DNA from: Pelodera strongyloides
Lineage: Eukaryota > Nematoda > Chromadorea > Rhabditida > Rhabditidae
Direction: 5' to 3'
Assembly (NCBI GenBank): GCA_036852015.1
Contig: JAANDG010000571.1
Span: 1-64,000 of the forward strand
Length of the DNA stretch: 64,000 nucleotides
Below are positions 34,364-45,656 of this stretch, piece by piece. Position 1 is the first letter of the stretch. Every line of letters starts with the position of its first letter. Below the pieces are notes generated by a model. It ran no database searches and was not told where the DNA came from. It saw only the letters and a program-made list of their open reading frames with translations. The translations under genes were made by a program, and so were the position numbers.

Positions 34364-36689
34364 ATGTTTTTGCTTAATTTTCTGCGTGGAACTGCTGGTG
34401 AGACGTCCAACAACCTGAAGGTTTGGTGTTTCTCTCTCTCTCTCTTTCTCTCTCTCTCTTTTCTCTCAATCTCTCCAATGTTTCTTTGTATTAGGTAATC
34501 CCGATAAGTATGATAAAAAGTCATTATAGACACGTTCGCGAAAGCGGAAAGTACGATAGTTTAATTCAAGTGCACGTTCGCGTTACATATGTAAGCGGAT
34601 TTTGATACTCGCTACAGTAGGAGTGCGTCTCAGCACGAAGACACAAATTGCACCGATTTTTCTTTGAGCGTGAAGGTATAGATCGGTTTTGCACCGTGTT
34701 ATTCATGGAATTCGGCTATCGTGAACTTGAATTACACGTTCGCACTTTCCACGTTCGCGAACGTGCACTTAAAAGCTTTATTACAGACAGCTACCGAAGT
34801 GAAAAGCGAGCAATTGACTGGGATTGCCAAGAGTCCTGGATGTCAGATTATCCTAGAAACTTCTGGTGGAGGAAGACTCTTCGTAGACAAGGCCGACCTC
34901 ACCTACCTGAAGGGAATTGATAAGATGGTCAAGGGTGAGTCAGCCCTTATTTAAAGCGGTGTAACAGCCGGTTTGAAGTGTGTGTTATGCGCTACATTGA
35001 CATGATGTGCACGGGAATAAACCGAAGAAATGTGCGATTTAAATAAAAGTAAAAAGACAATGATATTCAGATCTGAACCTCACGACGGACTCCACTCCAA
35101 CTCTACAGATTCCGATCACATTAACTGAGGAGATGATGCAATTGGTACATTTACATATTATCCAATGATCAATAATCCAGCAATAATCAATAATAAAAAC
35201 CAATCAATACACACCTGTTATTCTCTCCCATGTGGGGGATTATGTCATAGCTTACGCTTCAGGGGCCATTTATTGATGCATTTATCGATTATGTTGGATC
35301 TAGAGAGGTTACAGCGAAATATCACCCGGTTTGGGGTTTTTTCACCAAACATAGTTTAAAAACAGTTATCAACGAAAATAAATATAAAAACACAAACAAA
35401 TAAGTGCGTATTACAAAAAAATGTGTGCAAACTAAGATTTTTTTGATTTTGTATGGAAAAATCCGCACATGGCGGTAAAGTAGTAAAATAGCTACAAAAA
35501 AACGCCATCTGGGGATTTGAAATAATTAAACATTCCGCGGCATCCGAATGACGAAATGTTGACAAAATATTTTGAATTTGCTAGTAAAATAAGCAAAAAT
35601 ACGCACGGTTTAAATGCAATCAACGCACGATTGTTTACTCCTCCTCTTTTTCTATTTTTTATTGAGACCGACCGCTAATCCGCTTTAACAATGCCCGATC
35701 AATGATTATTCATTAAACATAAGTTTCAGATTTTGTCATATTGTCGCGAGCGGACGAAAACGGCTAACAATTCCATTATCTTCGATGAAGTGGAGACCGC
35801 AAAGAACTTTCTACCGCAATTGAAAGACAGAAAACTGATCGAGCTGGTTGAGGTAAGACTTTTAAAGCGAAATGCTTGGACGATCGTACAAAATTAGCAT
35901 AGGATACATAGGATTTGCTTATCATATGCAAATTTTCCAAAGGGGCTAGCATTTCGCTTTAAGCTAATAACTTGATACGAGCAAGTGTGTCTGTGTCGCC
36001 GTGCCACTTACAATTAGTGAACATAAGTAATACGTATGGCGTACGTCGTCCTATATTTGCATGGCAAAATGATAACCATTATTATTCGACCCCATAAAAA
36101 TGTTGAAGCATAACGAACCTGCAGGCTGCCAACTATCTTGACGTGCCAGAAATCTTCTCGGTTGGTGTGAAGCGTATCGCGTTAGAATTGAAGGGAAAAA
36201 CTACCAATGAAATGGCACTCTATCTCGGAATAACTCAAGACCTCACGCAGGAGAAAATTGATGAAGTGAGCAAGTATTTAATGTTCATTAACTAATAATA
36301 TAGTCGTACAGAGGCCATATTTACCAACACACAGGGAGCCCTCCCTAGGGTCACAAGCGCTCTGAATCACTTTTGCTCCCGCACTCTCTACGCACTCTTT
36401 AGCTCCATGGGGAGGCCAGGGAGGGATCCCTGCGTGTTGGTGAATATGGCCTCAGTATTTTGGTGACTCTGTGAAAATATAAACGCGGTGTGGGAGTTTG
36501 CGTTCTCTTACCGTATTTTGTCATTAGAACTTCTTATTAGTAGGCGTACATGCAACTTATATGGCGTGTCATCTTGGGTTACGTATTTGGTGTAATATAC
36601 GTAAAAATATGGTGTGTATGTTATTTTTCTCATATTGTATTTTTACAACCTTGCAGGTCCTCAACGAGAAGGAGATATTTTTGGCATGA
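34364..36689 (+). CDS. Skp1-related protein (SCF ubiquitin ligase adaptor), about 191 aa
   Basis: A Skp1-family (nematode skr) protein, which links F-box proteins to cullin in SCF ubiquitin ligases. Exons: 34364-34420, 34787-34934, 35071-35144, 35730-35852, 36125-36265 and 36657-36689. The N-terminal POZ-like part reads IILETSGGGRLFVDK, then ITLTEEMMQL|ILSYCRE (the family's ILKKVIEWC position). The C-terminal F-box-binding part shows LIELVEAANYLDVPEIFSVG and IALELKGKTTNEM, clear matches to LFELILAANYLDIKGL and IKGKTPEEI of Skp1. It ends EKIDEVLNEKEIF, where other members have an EENEW-like tail. The first exon starts right after TTATTTCAG, a likely spliced-leader acceptor; it has no family match and is the least certain part. 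Introns carry MITE pieces at 34951, 35862-35962 and 36311-36453. AATAAA is at about 36714. The sequence is divergent, so it may be a specialised skr member. Confidence 0.82.
34440..34500 (+). repeat. CT-rich microsatellite
   Basis: (CTCT)n tract in the first intron of the Skp1-related gene. Confidence 0.8.
34951..34985. mobile_element. Family A2 MITE end fragment
   Basis: TTAAAGCGGTGTAACAGCCGG matches the left end of the A2 copies at 46513 and 49043; no right end is visible. Confidence 0.6.
35862..35962. mobile_element. Family B MITE, internally deleted, 101 bp
   Basis: Both TTAA ends and the full right arm are present, but most of the left arm is missing, so it can no longer form the long hairpin. 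It begins 9 bases downstream of the donor of exon 4 of the Skp1-related gene. Confidence 0.85.
36311..36453. mobile_element. Family F element (GAGGC-type ends), 143 bp
   Basis: Left GAGGCCATATTTACCAACAC and right GTGTTGGTGAATATGGCCTC are inverted repeats. It lies in the last intron of the Skp1-related gene; relative of 33151-33299. Confidence 0.88.
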
Positions 36690-37162
36690 TTATAAACTTG
36701 GAAATTAGGATTAATAAATATCAATTTTAAATTGAACGTAATCATACAGGAACCTTTAAATTTTAATTTTAATGATCCACTGCTCCTGTCTACGTCTACA
36801 AGTATCCACTACCTCTTTCAGACTCTTTGAAAAGGTCTAATAAACAGCTCAACTATCAAATATAATCATTTACCAGTGTGCAATCTAATGAATAATTTTC
36901 CCAACTATTGGGCCCTTCGGTATACGTGTGCTTTAAAACTGACGAGTTCCTCTGATTCTTTGATGCAGTCCACTTCTGTTTATTTATACTGTGTATCAGT
37001 TTTTTGTTATGCACGGAACAAGTACATGAAATAAACTTATTAATCATTTTTTATTGAATATGTGTTTGTCGTGATTTAGATTTAGAACACCTTTGTGTCC
37101 ACAGCTCATGTTGCTAGCTGCTCGATTCCAGAGTTATAAATGTGGGAGGGAGCTGATTTTTT

Positions 37163-37290
37163 TGAGGTAATGTACGAATACTCACATAAATTTGCTCAAG
37201 ATAACTAAAACCATGGCCATTCAATTGATGCTTGTCAACCTTTCATCATATTGATGCACACATTTTATGTGTTAATAAATATTTAATATT
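37163..37290 (+). repeat. Dispersed direct repeat, copy 2
   Basis: Matches 27838-27972 with scattered differences, both reading through TCATATTGATGCACACATTT. Confidence 0.85.
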
Positions 37291-37884
37291 TAGAGTGTGA
37301 CTCCGTTATGAAGTGCGTAGCTGTTTTGTTCGAGACCTGTCAGTTGTGTGTAGAAAAGGTAGTGCAGCTACTCATATGTTTGTGTTTTGCTGTCCATACG
37401 TCTAGATTTGTAAGTTATGTAAAGGAACAAAAACTCGTCTTTGGCTACGGCAACAGTTTCACACTAATATCCTAATGGGCTTTCACCACAGTAATAGGCT
37501 TAATTTGCATGTTATGGCGTGGTTTTGTTAGGTTTGTGGTTATAGTTATGCCCTGGAACGGGTACCGTAGCCATAACAAGATTTGTTTGTTCCTACTAAT
37601 GTAGTCAAGACTGTCAAGAGAGTTTTGTTAGGAACGGAACTACCATTAGGGAACTGGTAGGGGCGTTGTTTGCCGATGTAGCGATAGGCGAAATGTAAGC
37701 AACATATAAATAAAACTATGTGTTTCAATGGAACACTAAATAGGATGGACAACTGGATAATGTAGTCAATGTCCTAATTTTTTGTTTACGTTCTATTATG
37801 TTCTGGATTCCAACTCAATACTTTTAATCATCAAACAATCAAAATATTGGTCACTAGGTCCCTTATTAATCTGGACACTCTGGT

Positions 37885-38056
37885 CCTCAGGCGCGCAGCG
37901 CATGCACAGCTGCATCCGCGGGAAAAGATTGCAAATTTGCATTGAAAATATCGAGACACGGAGAAACCTCTTTTATGCGTCTCCGCCTTTCCCATGTTGA
38001 AAAGCCATTTCTTTTCCGCGGGCGCGGCCACGCATTTCCGCGCTGCGCGCCTGGGA
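37885..38056. repeat. GC-rich foldback element, about 170 bp
   Basis: CTCAGGCGCGCAGCGCATGC at the left faces GCATTTCCGCGCTGCGCGCCTGGG at the right; inside, CCGCGGGAAAAG pairs with CTTTTCCGCGGG. Looks like a small transposon remnant. Confidence 0.65.
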
Positions 38057-38341
38057 ACAGTAGTATGTGTCGTAAGGCTTAGGGTAACCATTTGGTTGTA
38101 TGCACACTGTGAATTATTGTGCATGTTCTTCTTTGTGTCGTTGTTTCATTACCAGTAAATTATTATTAATGATAAACAGTGGGCATTTTTTTTGTTTTTG
38201 CTTTATTATAATAGGGATGCTGTATCGCACATGTATATATATATATTTCATAATGTTTTGTGCATATAGTAAGTTGTATTTGAATATATTTTGTAAATTG
38301 TATTTGCTAAAATTAGCAAAGAGATATACTTCGATTTAGAT

Positions 38342-39404
38342 ATGAACTCGGCATCGATACTCTGTATGCTAATCGCGGTCACAGTCGCGCAAGACCCAAT
38401 GGACCTGTTCAACTTATTCAAAATTCCGAATATTTTCAACACTCAACAGTCGGCGTTCCCAACGGACGTAGCACAACCATCGGACTCGTCTTGCAACTGT
38501 TTAGCACCGAGGAAGAAGCGGTACTAACGGTGTACTAATGATAGCTCCAAAAAAACAATACCTACATAAACAATCTAGCTTTCTATGACAAAACCATAAG
38601 GGCAATTGACTCCTAACTCTTATTAGTTATGTTGTAGAGTCAAACATTTTCCTTTTATAAAAGCATTCGTATCGAAAAAATAATGGTAGTTTTAGGGAAG
38701 CTCATGAAATAGAGATGATCAATTCCGAGGACATCACTTGCAATGACAAAGAACTTCGAGAAATTATTTTGAAGGTAATTTATTCCGGCACCAATCATAA
38801 GTTCGAGGACGCGCAGACGCTTAAAGCGATATAATGGCCGATTTTTGAAACGTATGTTGGACAACTGCATGCCCATATGGTGTGTGGAAATGGCTATAAT
38901 TAGACTAAAAAATCTCGCAGAATCGCTCACCGATTTACATTCGCTACATGGGAATAGAGCGTCAAGAATTCGTTACGAAAACCGGATGTTGCGCCACTTT
39001 AACTGTAGTTATCACAATTTCATCTGAATGTTGATTCCATTTCAGAATATTCAATCTGATGTCATTTCATCAAAGCAGGCAATTTACTCAGCCCTTCGAC
39101 ATCAAGGTTCGCATTTCATTTTCAAGCCAAAAATCTTTCTTACTAATACAAAACACCCGGCCAATTTTTTTATGAACAAAAAGTTGTGATATTGGATTTT
39201 CTGATTCTTGAAAAGTTTTCTGGATCACCTTTGGGGGTTAATTGCTAATTGCTATAATAATTCGGCTAATTGCACTTTGTGTTTTCAGGTGATTTTGTAG
39301 TGATTTGTCACCCTTCTTCGTCTAAAACGGCATTCGCGACCCGGTCGGACAGGTTCTGTTCAGATGGCACAAAGGACATGACATGCTTAGCTTTTCAGCT
39401 TTAG
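38342..39404 (+). CDS. Ground-like domain secreted protein, 144 aa
   Basis: A secreted nematode ground-like (hedgehog-related) protein. Exons: 38342-38520, 38696-38774, 39046-39106 and 39289-39404, summing to 435 bases. A signal peptide (MNSASILCMLIAVTVA) is followed by a short region with a CNC motif and a dibasic APRKKRR cleavage site. The ground-like domain then shows ITCNDKELREIILK, NIQSDVISSKQAI, DFVVICHPSSS, RFCSDGTKDMTCLAF: the conserved Cys positions and LR..I helix of the family. Ground-like proteins are thought to act in cuticle or signalling; the exact role is unknown. It faces a close paralog at 39736-41640 tail to tail, with 331 bases between stops. Intron 2 holds a family A2 MITE. 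Confidence 0.85.
38821..39002. mobile_element. Family A2 TTAA MITE
   Basis: TTAAAGCGATATAATGGCCG at the left and CGGATGTTGCGCCACTTTAA at the right, in intron 2 of a ground-like gene. Confidence 0.8.
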
Positions 39405-39469
39405 AACTTCCCAACTCAATAAACTATTAACAATAAAGTATAAACTACAACTGTTCTACACACATACAA

Positions 39470-39555
39470 AAACACACGCACACGCACATGCACACGCGCA
39501 CGCACACGCACACGCAAACGCACACGCACACGCAAACGCACACGCACGTACACAT
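39470..39555 (+). repeat. CACACGCA microsatellite
   Basis: Tandem ACACGC/AAACGC units between the two convergent ground-like genes. Confidence 0.9.
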
Positions 39556-39735
39556 GAAATGTAAGTGATACACAAATAATACCTGTGGCGCATGCAATGT
39601 TAATTGGTTTGATTAAATTGAATATTTATTGAATCGTTACAAATTGGAAGATAAATACGAAATAAAGACTAATAATATGTACAGACATGGGAGCAAGCAA
39701 GGTCCCAAACTTTCGTAAAAAAATAAATGAGTATG

Positions 39736-41640
39736 TTAAACATCAAAAGCATAGCACATAATGGCAGGTGTTCCGTCGGCGCAGAAACGGCTACTGTATG
39801 TGGTGAATGCGGGAAGCGCCTGAAAAAAACATGTTTTTCTAACAAAGCTACAAATTTATTTGTGGCTAAGGAAATACACCTGGCTTACAGTGGGTACAGT
39901 ACTAACCAGGGATCTTTAACTATGGCCGTGCCGTCTAGAGACGTTCTATAGCTATAGCTCGTTGTATTTTACAATATTAAGCAGCATGAAATTCTCTACA
40001 AAATGAGCTATGGTACATCTCTAGAAGTCACGGTCAGAGTTAACGGTTCCCTTGTAAGACTTAGAAAAGGCCCAACTGTACTCCGCACCGCATAACCGCA
40101 TGACCGCATGACCGCATAGACACCGCATGGACACCGCGTGCGGTCAAACACCGCACGGAAACCGCACAAGTTTACCAAACACCGCGCGGACACCGCATAG
40201 ACACCGAATGTCTCATACCTCATACCCATCACTGCGAAATTCTACGCCGTGTGCCATGGCGGATAAATGTTTAAAGTTCTTTCATTAATTTGCTCACCTG
40301 GCTGCCCTTCACCTCAACACAAGCCACCGTCCACTTTCCACCCAGTTCGGCCAACTTTCTGATGATCGTTTCCTTCGAGGAAGAGATATCAGAGTCGATG
40401 TTCTCAAATAGATAGATTGTGCTAATCGTCTAGACTTGAGTAACGAGCAACCACGTTACCGTGGTTAACGTGCCGAAGTGATTTTCGATGGTCTGTCACT
40501 TACTAACACAATTAATGTTCTTATTGTCCAGTTATACATGAATGATTAGAGCCATAAGCACAAGATAGTTGAAAGAGCTGACGGCGATACCGTAAGACGC
40601 TGAACCGTATCTACAAACATTAATTGACCTACCGTACTCTGAACAACTGTCTTTTTAAAGATACCGTAGTCACTGAAGAGTTTCTGTATTTAGTTTAGAA
40701 CGCACCTTCAAGATGATCTCGCGAACTTCAGCCGAATTGCAGTGTGTTGTCTCCGATTCGGCAAGAACGAACTCTTTTGGGGTTTCCCTATAATTGTATC
40801 GAAATATTATTATTAGTCCAAAGGAAAACACTCACCAAAGTAATAATAGCTATGTTATAATGGCTATCTACTATAGGACTATAGCTACTTACTCTGAGGA
40901 CATTCGTTCTTTACTAACTAAAATAAGTATGGGATGTGCCAACTGGAAGAAGCTGAGCCACTTGAATGTGCTCAGCCTGTGTGTGTTGCTCTCTTTTCAT
41001 CTTGATTACCTTTGAGTCATATATACAAGTCGGAACGACAAACGTGTGCGATTAAGTGAGACAAGTATGTACGGTTTTGCTTTTCTTGAGCAAACAGCGT
41101 GCTATTCAAATTCGGACAATTAGCTTCAATTATCGTCTTCTAGCGGCTTATTTTGTGCATGTGCACTAAGCCAATTATGTTAACTAATGAACCAATCCAC
41201 TTGCTTGTCTGCATTCGTTCTTTAAAGATGGTTTATCACGTCTTTTGCCTATACATACAGTACTACGCAAGTGATGATGCGATTACGTGAGACAAAGCAA
41301 GAAAGAGGAAGCTTTTAGTGGCAAACCGGTTAAAGCCACCATCTTCAAAAATCGTGACCAATTATAAGTGTTTCTCGCTAGTTTAATAATACGCAGACAG
41401 TTTCCATTTCCAGACTTAGATTATCTAAAAAGTTTGGCTTAAACGGAAAGAAATGAATCAACCAAGATATGACAACTGTCTCAGAACTTGCCTCTTGAAG
41501 CGGCACGGCGCTGCCATAACAGCGGAATTCTGATGCCAAGGCTGCATACCTCCCAGGTTGAAGATGTCCAGCAGATTTGAGCCATATGGAGACGATCGAA
41601 CGGAAGCAACGAGAAGTGCCACGACAATGAATGAATGCAT
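39736..41640 (-). CDS. Ground-like domain secreted protein, 139 aa
   Basis: A secreted ground-like protein, sister of the gene at 38342-39404. Minus-strand exons: 41640-41492, 40787-40706, 40402-40298 and 39819-39736 (420 bases in all). The signal peptide MHSFIVVALLVASVRS precedes DIFNLGG and a CRFKR basic site. The domain reads THCNSAEVREIILK, NIDSDISSSKETI, WTVACVEVKGS, FCADGTPAIMCYAF. The start lies four bases after GTATTTCAG, a probable spliced-leader acceptor. The first intron begins with a GC donor, AAGAG|GCAAGT; the nearby GT would leave exon 2 out of frame. The last intron holds a foldback element and a GC-rich ACCGCATGACCG tandem repeat. Confidence 0.85.
39908..40052. repeat. Foldback element, 145 bp
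   Basis: AGGGATCTTTAACTATGGCC...TCTAGAGACGTTCTATAGCT at the left is mirrored by AGCTATGGTACATCTCTAGA...AGAGTTAACGGTTCCCT at the right. It lies in the last intron of the minus-strand ground-like gene. Confidence 0.75.
40082..40205 (+). repeat. ACCGCATGACCGCATAG tandem repeat
   Basis: Degenerate tandem array of ACCGCATRNAC units in the last intron of the minus-strand ground-like gene. Confidence 0.85.
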
Positions 41641-43337
41641 GTTTCTGAAATACGAAACAAAACTTGAAATTAATAATACAAAAAAAACACACCGAGAGTA
41701 CGTGGAGCGGGGGAACAAGAATAATGACGGGTTTATTTAAGTCTCAAATTAACAGTTGCGAGGAACTTAGCTTAGAGCATGGTATGTTTTAGTATGGGAT
41801 GCTACTTGAGTACACTTTTTGTATACCTTGCTGGGAGCTATAAACATGGAATAGAGAGAGTGCAAATTGCGTGCACATATCCGTCTTATATAGAGGGCTC
41901 GTTCCAGAGTCTAGTCATACGGATCCGTTTTTCAAGCCTCTTAAACCTCAATGGCTAAAGACGCCAAGCAAGGTCACTAAATGCCTGCAAAGTGCACATG
42001 CTAATTTTATGGTTGCAAAACATGTTCGAACAACTAGGCAACCACTGATCAAGAATGCCTCAAAGCAAGTACCTTAGGGTGTACAACGTCCTATTGCGCA
42101 CACTCTACCTTTATATGACATCTTTTATGCGATGGCATATTGTATGCGCACTTGATTGCTAAAAAATTTTTATTGGGTGGTTTGAGTGTTGCCATTTATA
42201 AATTGCGTAAAGTGCCTAAACACCAATAAATATGCCTAAATGTATTTCTGAAGTGTTCGTTCCTGTAGTGGATGCTTCAAGCAATATTCTAAACGAAGTG
42301 TTGAAAAAGCGGTTATCCGAGCTCACTTAGTTCGGCATGGTTAACACCTAGAGATATATGTAGATGAAGAAACACAGAGACTGAGAGAGAGAGATAGAGA
42401 GAAAGAGAAAGTGAGATAGAAGCACAGAGAGAGAGAAACACATAGAGAGAGAGAAAGAGAGAGACAAAGACAGTGAGAGAGATGAAAAGAGTAAATGCGC
42501 CTAACAGATTCAAGCAAGCGGCAAACTTACCCCTATGAAACTTATGTTTATATATCTAGGTCGTGAAGCGGATGTGGTTTTTTTCTAAAGACAAATGACC
42601 TACTAGCTAGAGGCACATTTAACTTTAACTTGCAGAAAAAGTTACCAAAGCACATATTACGCGCGGCCTCTGCGACACAGCGCTACAGTTAATCCTAATA
42701 AAATATGGTGTGTTTGAGAAAAACTTGACGCGAACACCTGTTCTCGCATAGTCAAATCCTCTTTCTGCGGCACTTGACGGCCGCAAAAAGTGGTAATTGA
42801 GGGCGCTTTGCGCGCGTGTTAAACCGCCCGGAGGCGCGTCTAAGGGTTCATAAATTGTAACAGGATTGAGTGGAAAATCCTAGAAGTACACGTTTTTAGG
42901 AACCACACGTCAAGGTGACTATAGCGATTGGCTTAGGTATAAATAGACGTGGAGGAGTGTTCTTGATCAGTGTAGCATGTGTCTTGCTACATCTTCAAGA
43001 CAGCTTCTTAGATAGAATGCATCATTTTACAGCGGGACACACCGCTGTAAGATGTTCCTAATATGATTACTTCATACATCGTACATCCTTCTACCGTTTT
43101 TTCTAGAAGCATGAACATTTTGCAGCTTGTTTTCACAATGTTATACTTTGTACTTGTACTCTTGAAACCATAAATCCATAAATTCAATTGTGTCGTTTTT
43201 ATTGTTAAACATCGTCCTCTAATTTAGCCACAAAACACTGTATTCCCTTGAAATCAAACTGTCCTTCAAATGTGATCGTTTTTCGGCGAATTTTTTTCAT
43301 TAATACATAAACTAAGACTCAATTATGTCTTTTTCAG
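41641..43337. other. Intergenic region
   Basis: No gene seen. A GA-rich microsatellite lies at about 42365-42490 and a GC-rich patch at 42780-42840. This spacer is the upstream region of two divergent ground-like genes. Confidence 0.6.
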
Positions 43338-44646
43338 ATGGTTCGCTCGTTTCTGCTCATCGCTCTCGCCGTTGTCGCCGCTGAGGCATGTTTCCTCGGA
43401 GGAGGAGGCGGAGGCGGAGGCGGTGGAGTGAGTTGACAATCCTTTTTTTTTTTAACTCTTTATTTAGAAAAAAAACACAATGCCAAATGTAAATTAAAAG
43501 GAAAAGAGAGAAACACACACAGGCTGAGCACATTCAAGAGGCTCAGTTTCTCACGCAGTGTTTGGAAGACAGTATTAAAACAACAATAACAGTGCCAACC
43601 TACAGATTCCATAAGAAAAATGCGCTTCACCTTCACACTGCACGTCCACGGTCAAGAGCTGATATGGTTTTATCATATCAGTTAGATAAAATTCTAATAG
43701 TTCTGCAAGTGATTTCAGTGCGGATGCCCCCCTCCTCCATGCGCGCCCCCGCCACCTCCGTCATGCGGATGCGGAAGAAAGAAGAGGTCGACTTTTATTT
43801 TATTTTTGATGTTTAAATTGTAGGACATGTGGTTCTTTCAATTTGTGTGCGATTACGTGCCTGGTGGGCAAAATCACGAGATATTACAAAACCTTGCAAA
43901 TTATCAATTTAAGTCTCGTAGTTTGTAGTTAGCCAATACACTAATTAAAGCGAAATACCGGCCCGTTTTTGAAACACATCGTGGACAACTGATTTCTTAC
44001 ATAGCTATGCTAATTTGCTCGAATTTAGCTCGATGTTTTATCCTAATTTATGTTCATTTGCAAATACTGCATAAGAATGCTGGTCTACTCGATGTGTTTC
44101 AAAACCCGGCAGCTATTTCGTTTTAAGACTCATAAATTTCAGATCCGTCGATCTGCCCGAATTCCCTGAGCTGTCTGGAACCAGTGAGGACGCACTCTGC
44201 AACAGTCCTCGCCTGAGGAACATTCTCATCGAGGTATTATATTGTTGTCACGGGCCAGAACCGAACTCGGGTTACCTGCTTCAGAGCCGAGCGGTCTCAC
44301 TAATGGTCCCTCGCGCTCACCAATCTGGTCTCACCAGTCCCTCGCGCTACCATCCGACAAACAATGTTAACCACCGAGGCCAAAAAAATTCCGTTGTCTT
44401 TGGGTGGAGAATAGATATAAAGAATACGGATGCAGCCCATCCCTTTAAACTTCAAACTCTTGCTTTCAGAACATGAGCTCCGACGTGGTTGAGAGTAAGA
44501 AGACGATTTCCGGTGCCACCCAGCTTCTCAACGAGCCCTTCGTGGTCATCTGCTCCTCTAGCGTTGTCTCTTTCGCTACGAGCCAGGACACAGAATTCTG
44601 CTCTCACACTCGTGATGGAATCTTTTGCGAGATCTTCTCCAACTAA
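43338..44646 (+). CDS. Ground-like domain secreted protein, 141 aa
   Basis: A secreted ground-like protein. Exons: 43338-43427, 43719-43786, 44143-44233 and 44470-44646, summing to 426 bases. The signal peptide MVRSFLLIALAVVAAEA runs into a Gly run. Exon 2 is a Cys-Gly-Pro segment (CGCPPPPCAPPPPPSCGCG) closing with the basic RKKR site. The domain includes ALCNSPRLRNILIE, NMSSDVVESKKTI, PFVVICSSS, EFCSHTRDGIFCEIFSN, with all expected cysteines. The start codon directly follows TTTTTCAG, so trans-splicing onto the AUG is likely. It is in tandem with the gene at 45657-47133, which shares its CGC-proline and SVD...LRN layout. Intron 2 contains a complete family A MITE. Confidence 0.9.
43945..44126. 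mobile_element. Family A TTAA MITE
   Basis: TTAAAGCGAAATACCGGCCCG on the left and CGGCAGCTATTTCGTTTTAA on the right, in intron 2 of a ground-like gene. Confidence 0.88.
44268..44350 (-). other. tRNA-like (SINE-like) sequence
   Basis: Read on the minus strand it contains CGCTCGGCTCTGAAGCAGG followed by CGAGTTCGGTTCTGGCCCG, resembling an anticodon arm and a T-arm/B box. The stems are imperfect, so it is probably a tRNA-derived repeat and not a tRNA gene. It sits in an intron of a ground-like gene. Confidence 0.4.
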
Positions 44647-45656
44647 ATTATTGATTTATCGATTTTTATCACGACACCTAGACCCAGGCTATGTCGTTTT
44701 ATCGATTATTTATTCCTGATAGCACGTGTTTATTCCAGCTTTATATCGATTGATGTCTGTACAAATTGAAAAACAATCGATAAAATGTTTATAAAGATTC
44801 ATGTACTTGATGTTTTTAGAAGACAGGTCTGATAACTTGCACACGATAATTAAATCTACAAAATGAATGAAATCCAGGAACTAGTGAATTTCTTTTGGCC
44901 CAATACAGTATACAAATAATTGATAATCAAAGGCCTGCAAAACATGATACGCAGAGTACACAATGTTCCAATTTACGAACAAATCAGTAAACGAGTAGGG
45001 TATTTGTCCAAGGTTTGTACTGCAGTCGTACTGTAGTTTTACATATGCTACGCATGCTTTGGAACATTTCTTTGTTATACGACATTATGGCGGAAAACCT
45101 GCTTACTGTTATGCTAGACTGCTGCGCGCCAGGCTGATAATCCAATTAGCCAATTAGGCGCCGCGCAACGTTACAAGAGTAACAACAAGCAAATAACAAC
45201 TAAAGCTGGAAGCCAGAGGCAGTATATATAAGGGAGCACTTTTTGATATAGCAACCAGACATCCTTTAGCCATATTAGGTTTAGAGTTTTATTAGTGCTA
45301 GCGTCTGATGACTCTCATGTTTGGTGTCTTGTTGAATGTTCGTAGTTAATTTATGCAAAGTAGTAACTCTGTATCACCTTTCTGGGTTCTTCTTTCTCTT
45401 GTGGTTGCATAGTCAATCTACGGTAGGCTTCGGCACTTGTGCAACATTTACCGGTTTTGAAATGCGTCGTGCACAACTGAATTCTTACGAATTTATGCTA
45501 ATTTACTCGAATTTGGCTCTATTTTTTATTCTAGTTCATGTTCATTTGCATAAGCTGCATGAGAATGCTGGTGTACTCGTTGTCTTTAAAAAACCGCCGG
45601 TATTTCGCTTTAAGGAATGAGAAACAATTCAACGCAACTAATGGAATTTGTTTAGA
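44647..45656. other. Spacer between tandem ground-like genes
   Basis: No gene seen; a partial family A MITE ends 43 bases before the next start codon. Confidence 0.6.
45448..45613. mobile_element. Family A MITE, left end lost
   Basis: From TACCGGTTTTGAAATGCGTC to GCCGGTATTTCGCTTTAA. The first part of the left inverted repeat is missing. It lies immediately upstream of a ground-like gene. Confidence 0.8.

Larger units (their letters stand above)
36690..38341. other. Intergenic region
   Basis: No gene seen. Contains copy 2 of a dispersed repeat (37163-37290) and a GC-rich foldback (37885-38056). Confidence 0.55.

Noticed and set aside
39470..39555. Possible CRISPR-like or telomeric array
   Set aside because: Simple ACACGC microsatellite without spacers; nematode telomere repeat TTAGGC is not seen.
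42313..42513. Ser/Leu-rich frame on the minus strand
   Set aside because: Translation of a GA/TC microsatellite; the same applies near 47861-48076 and 61963-62178.
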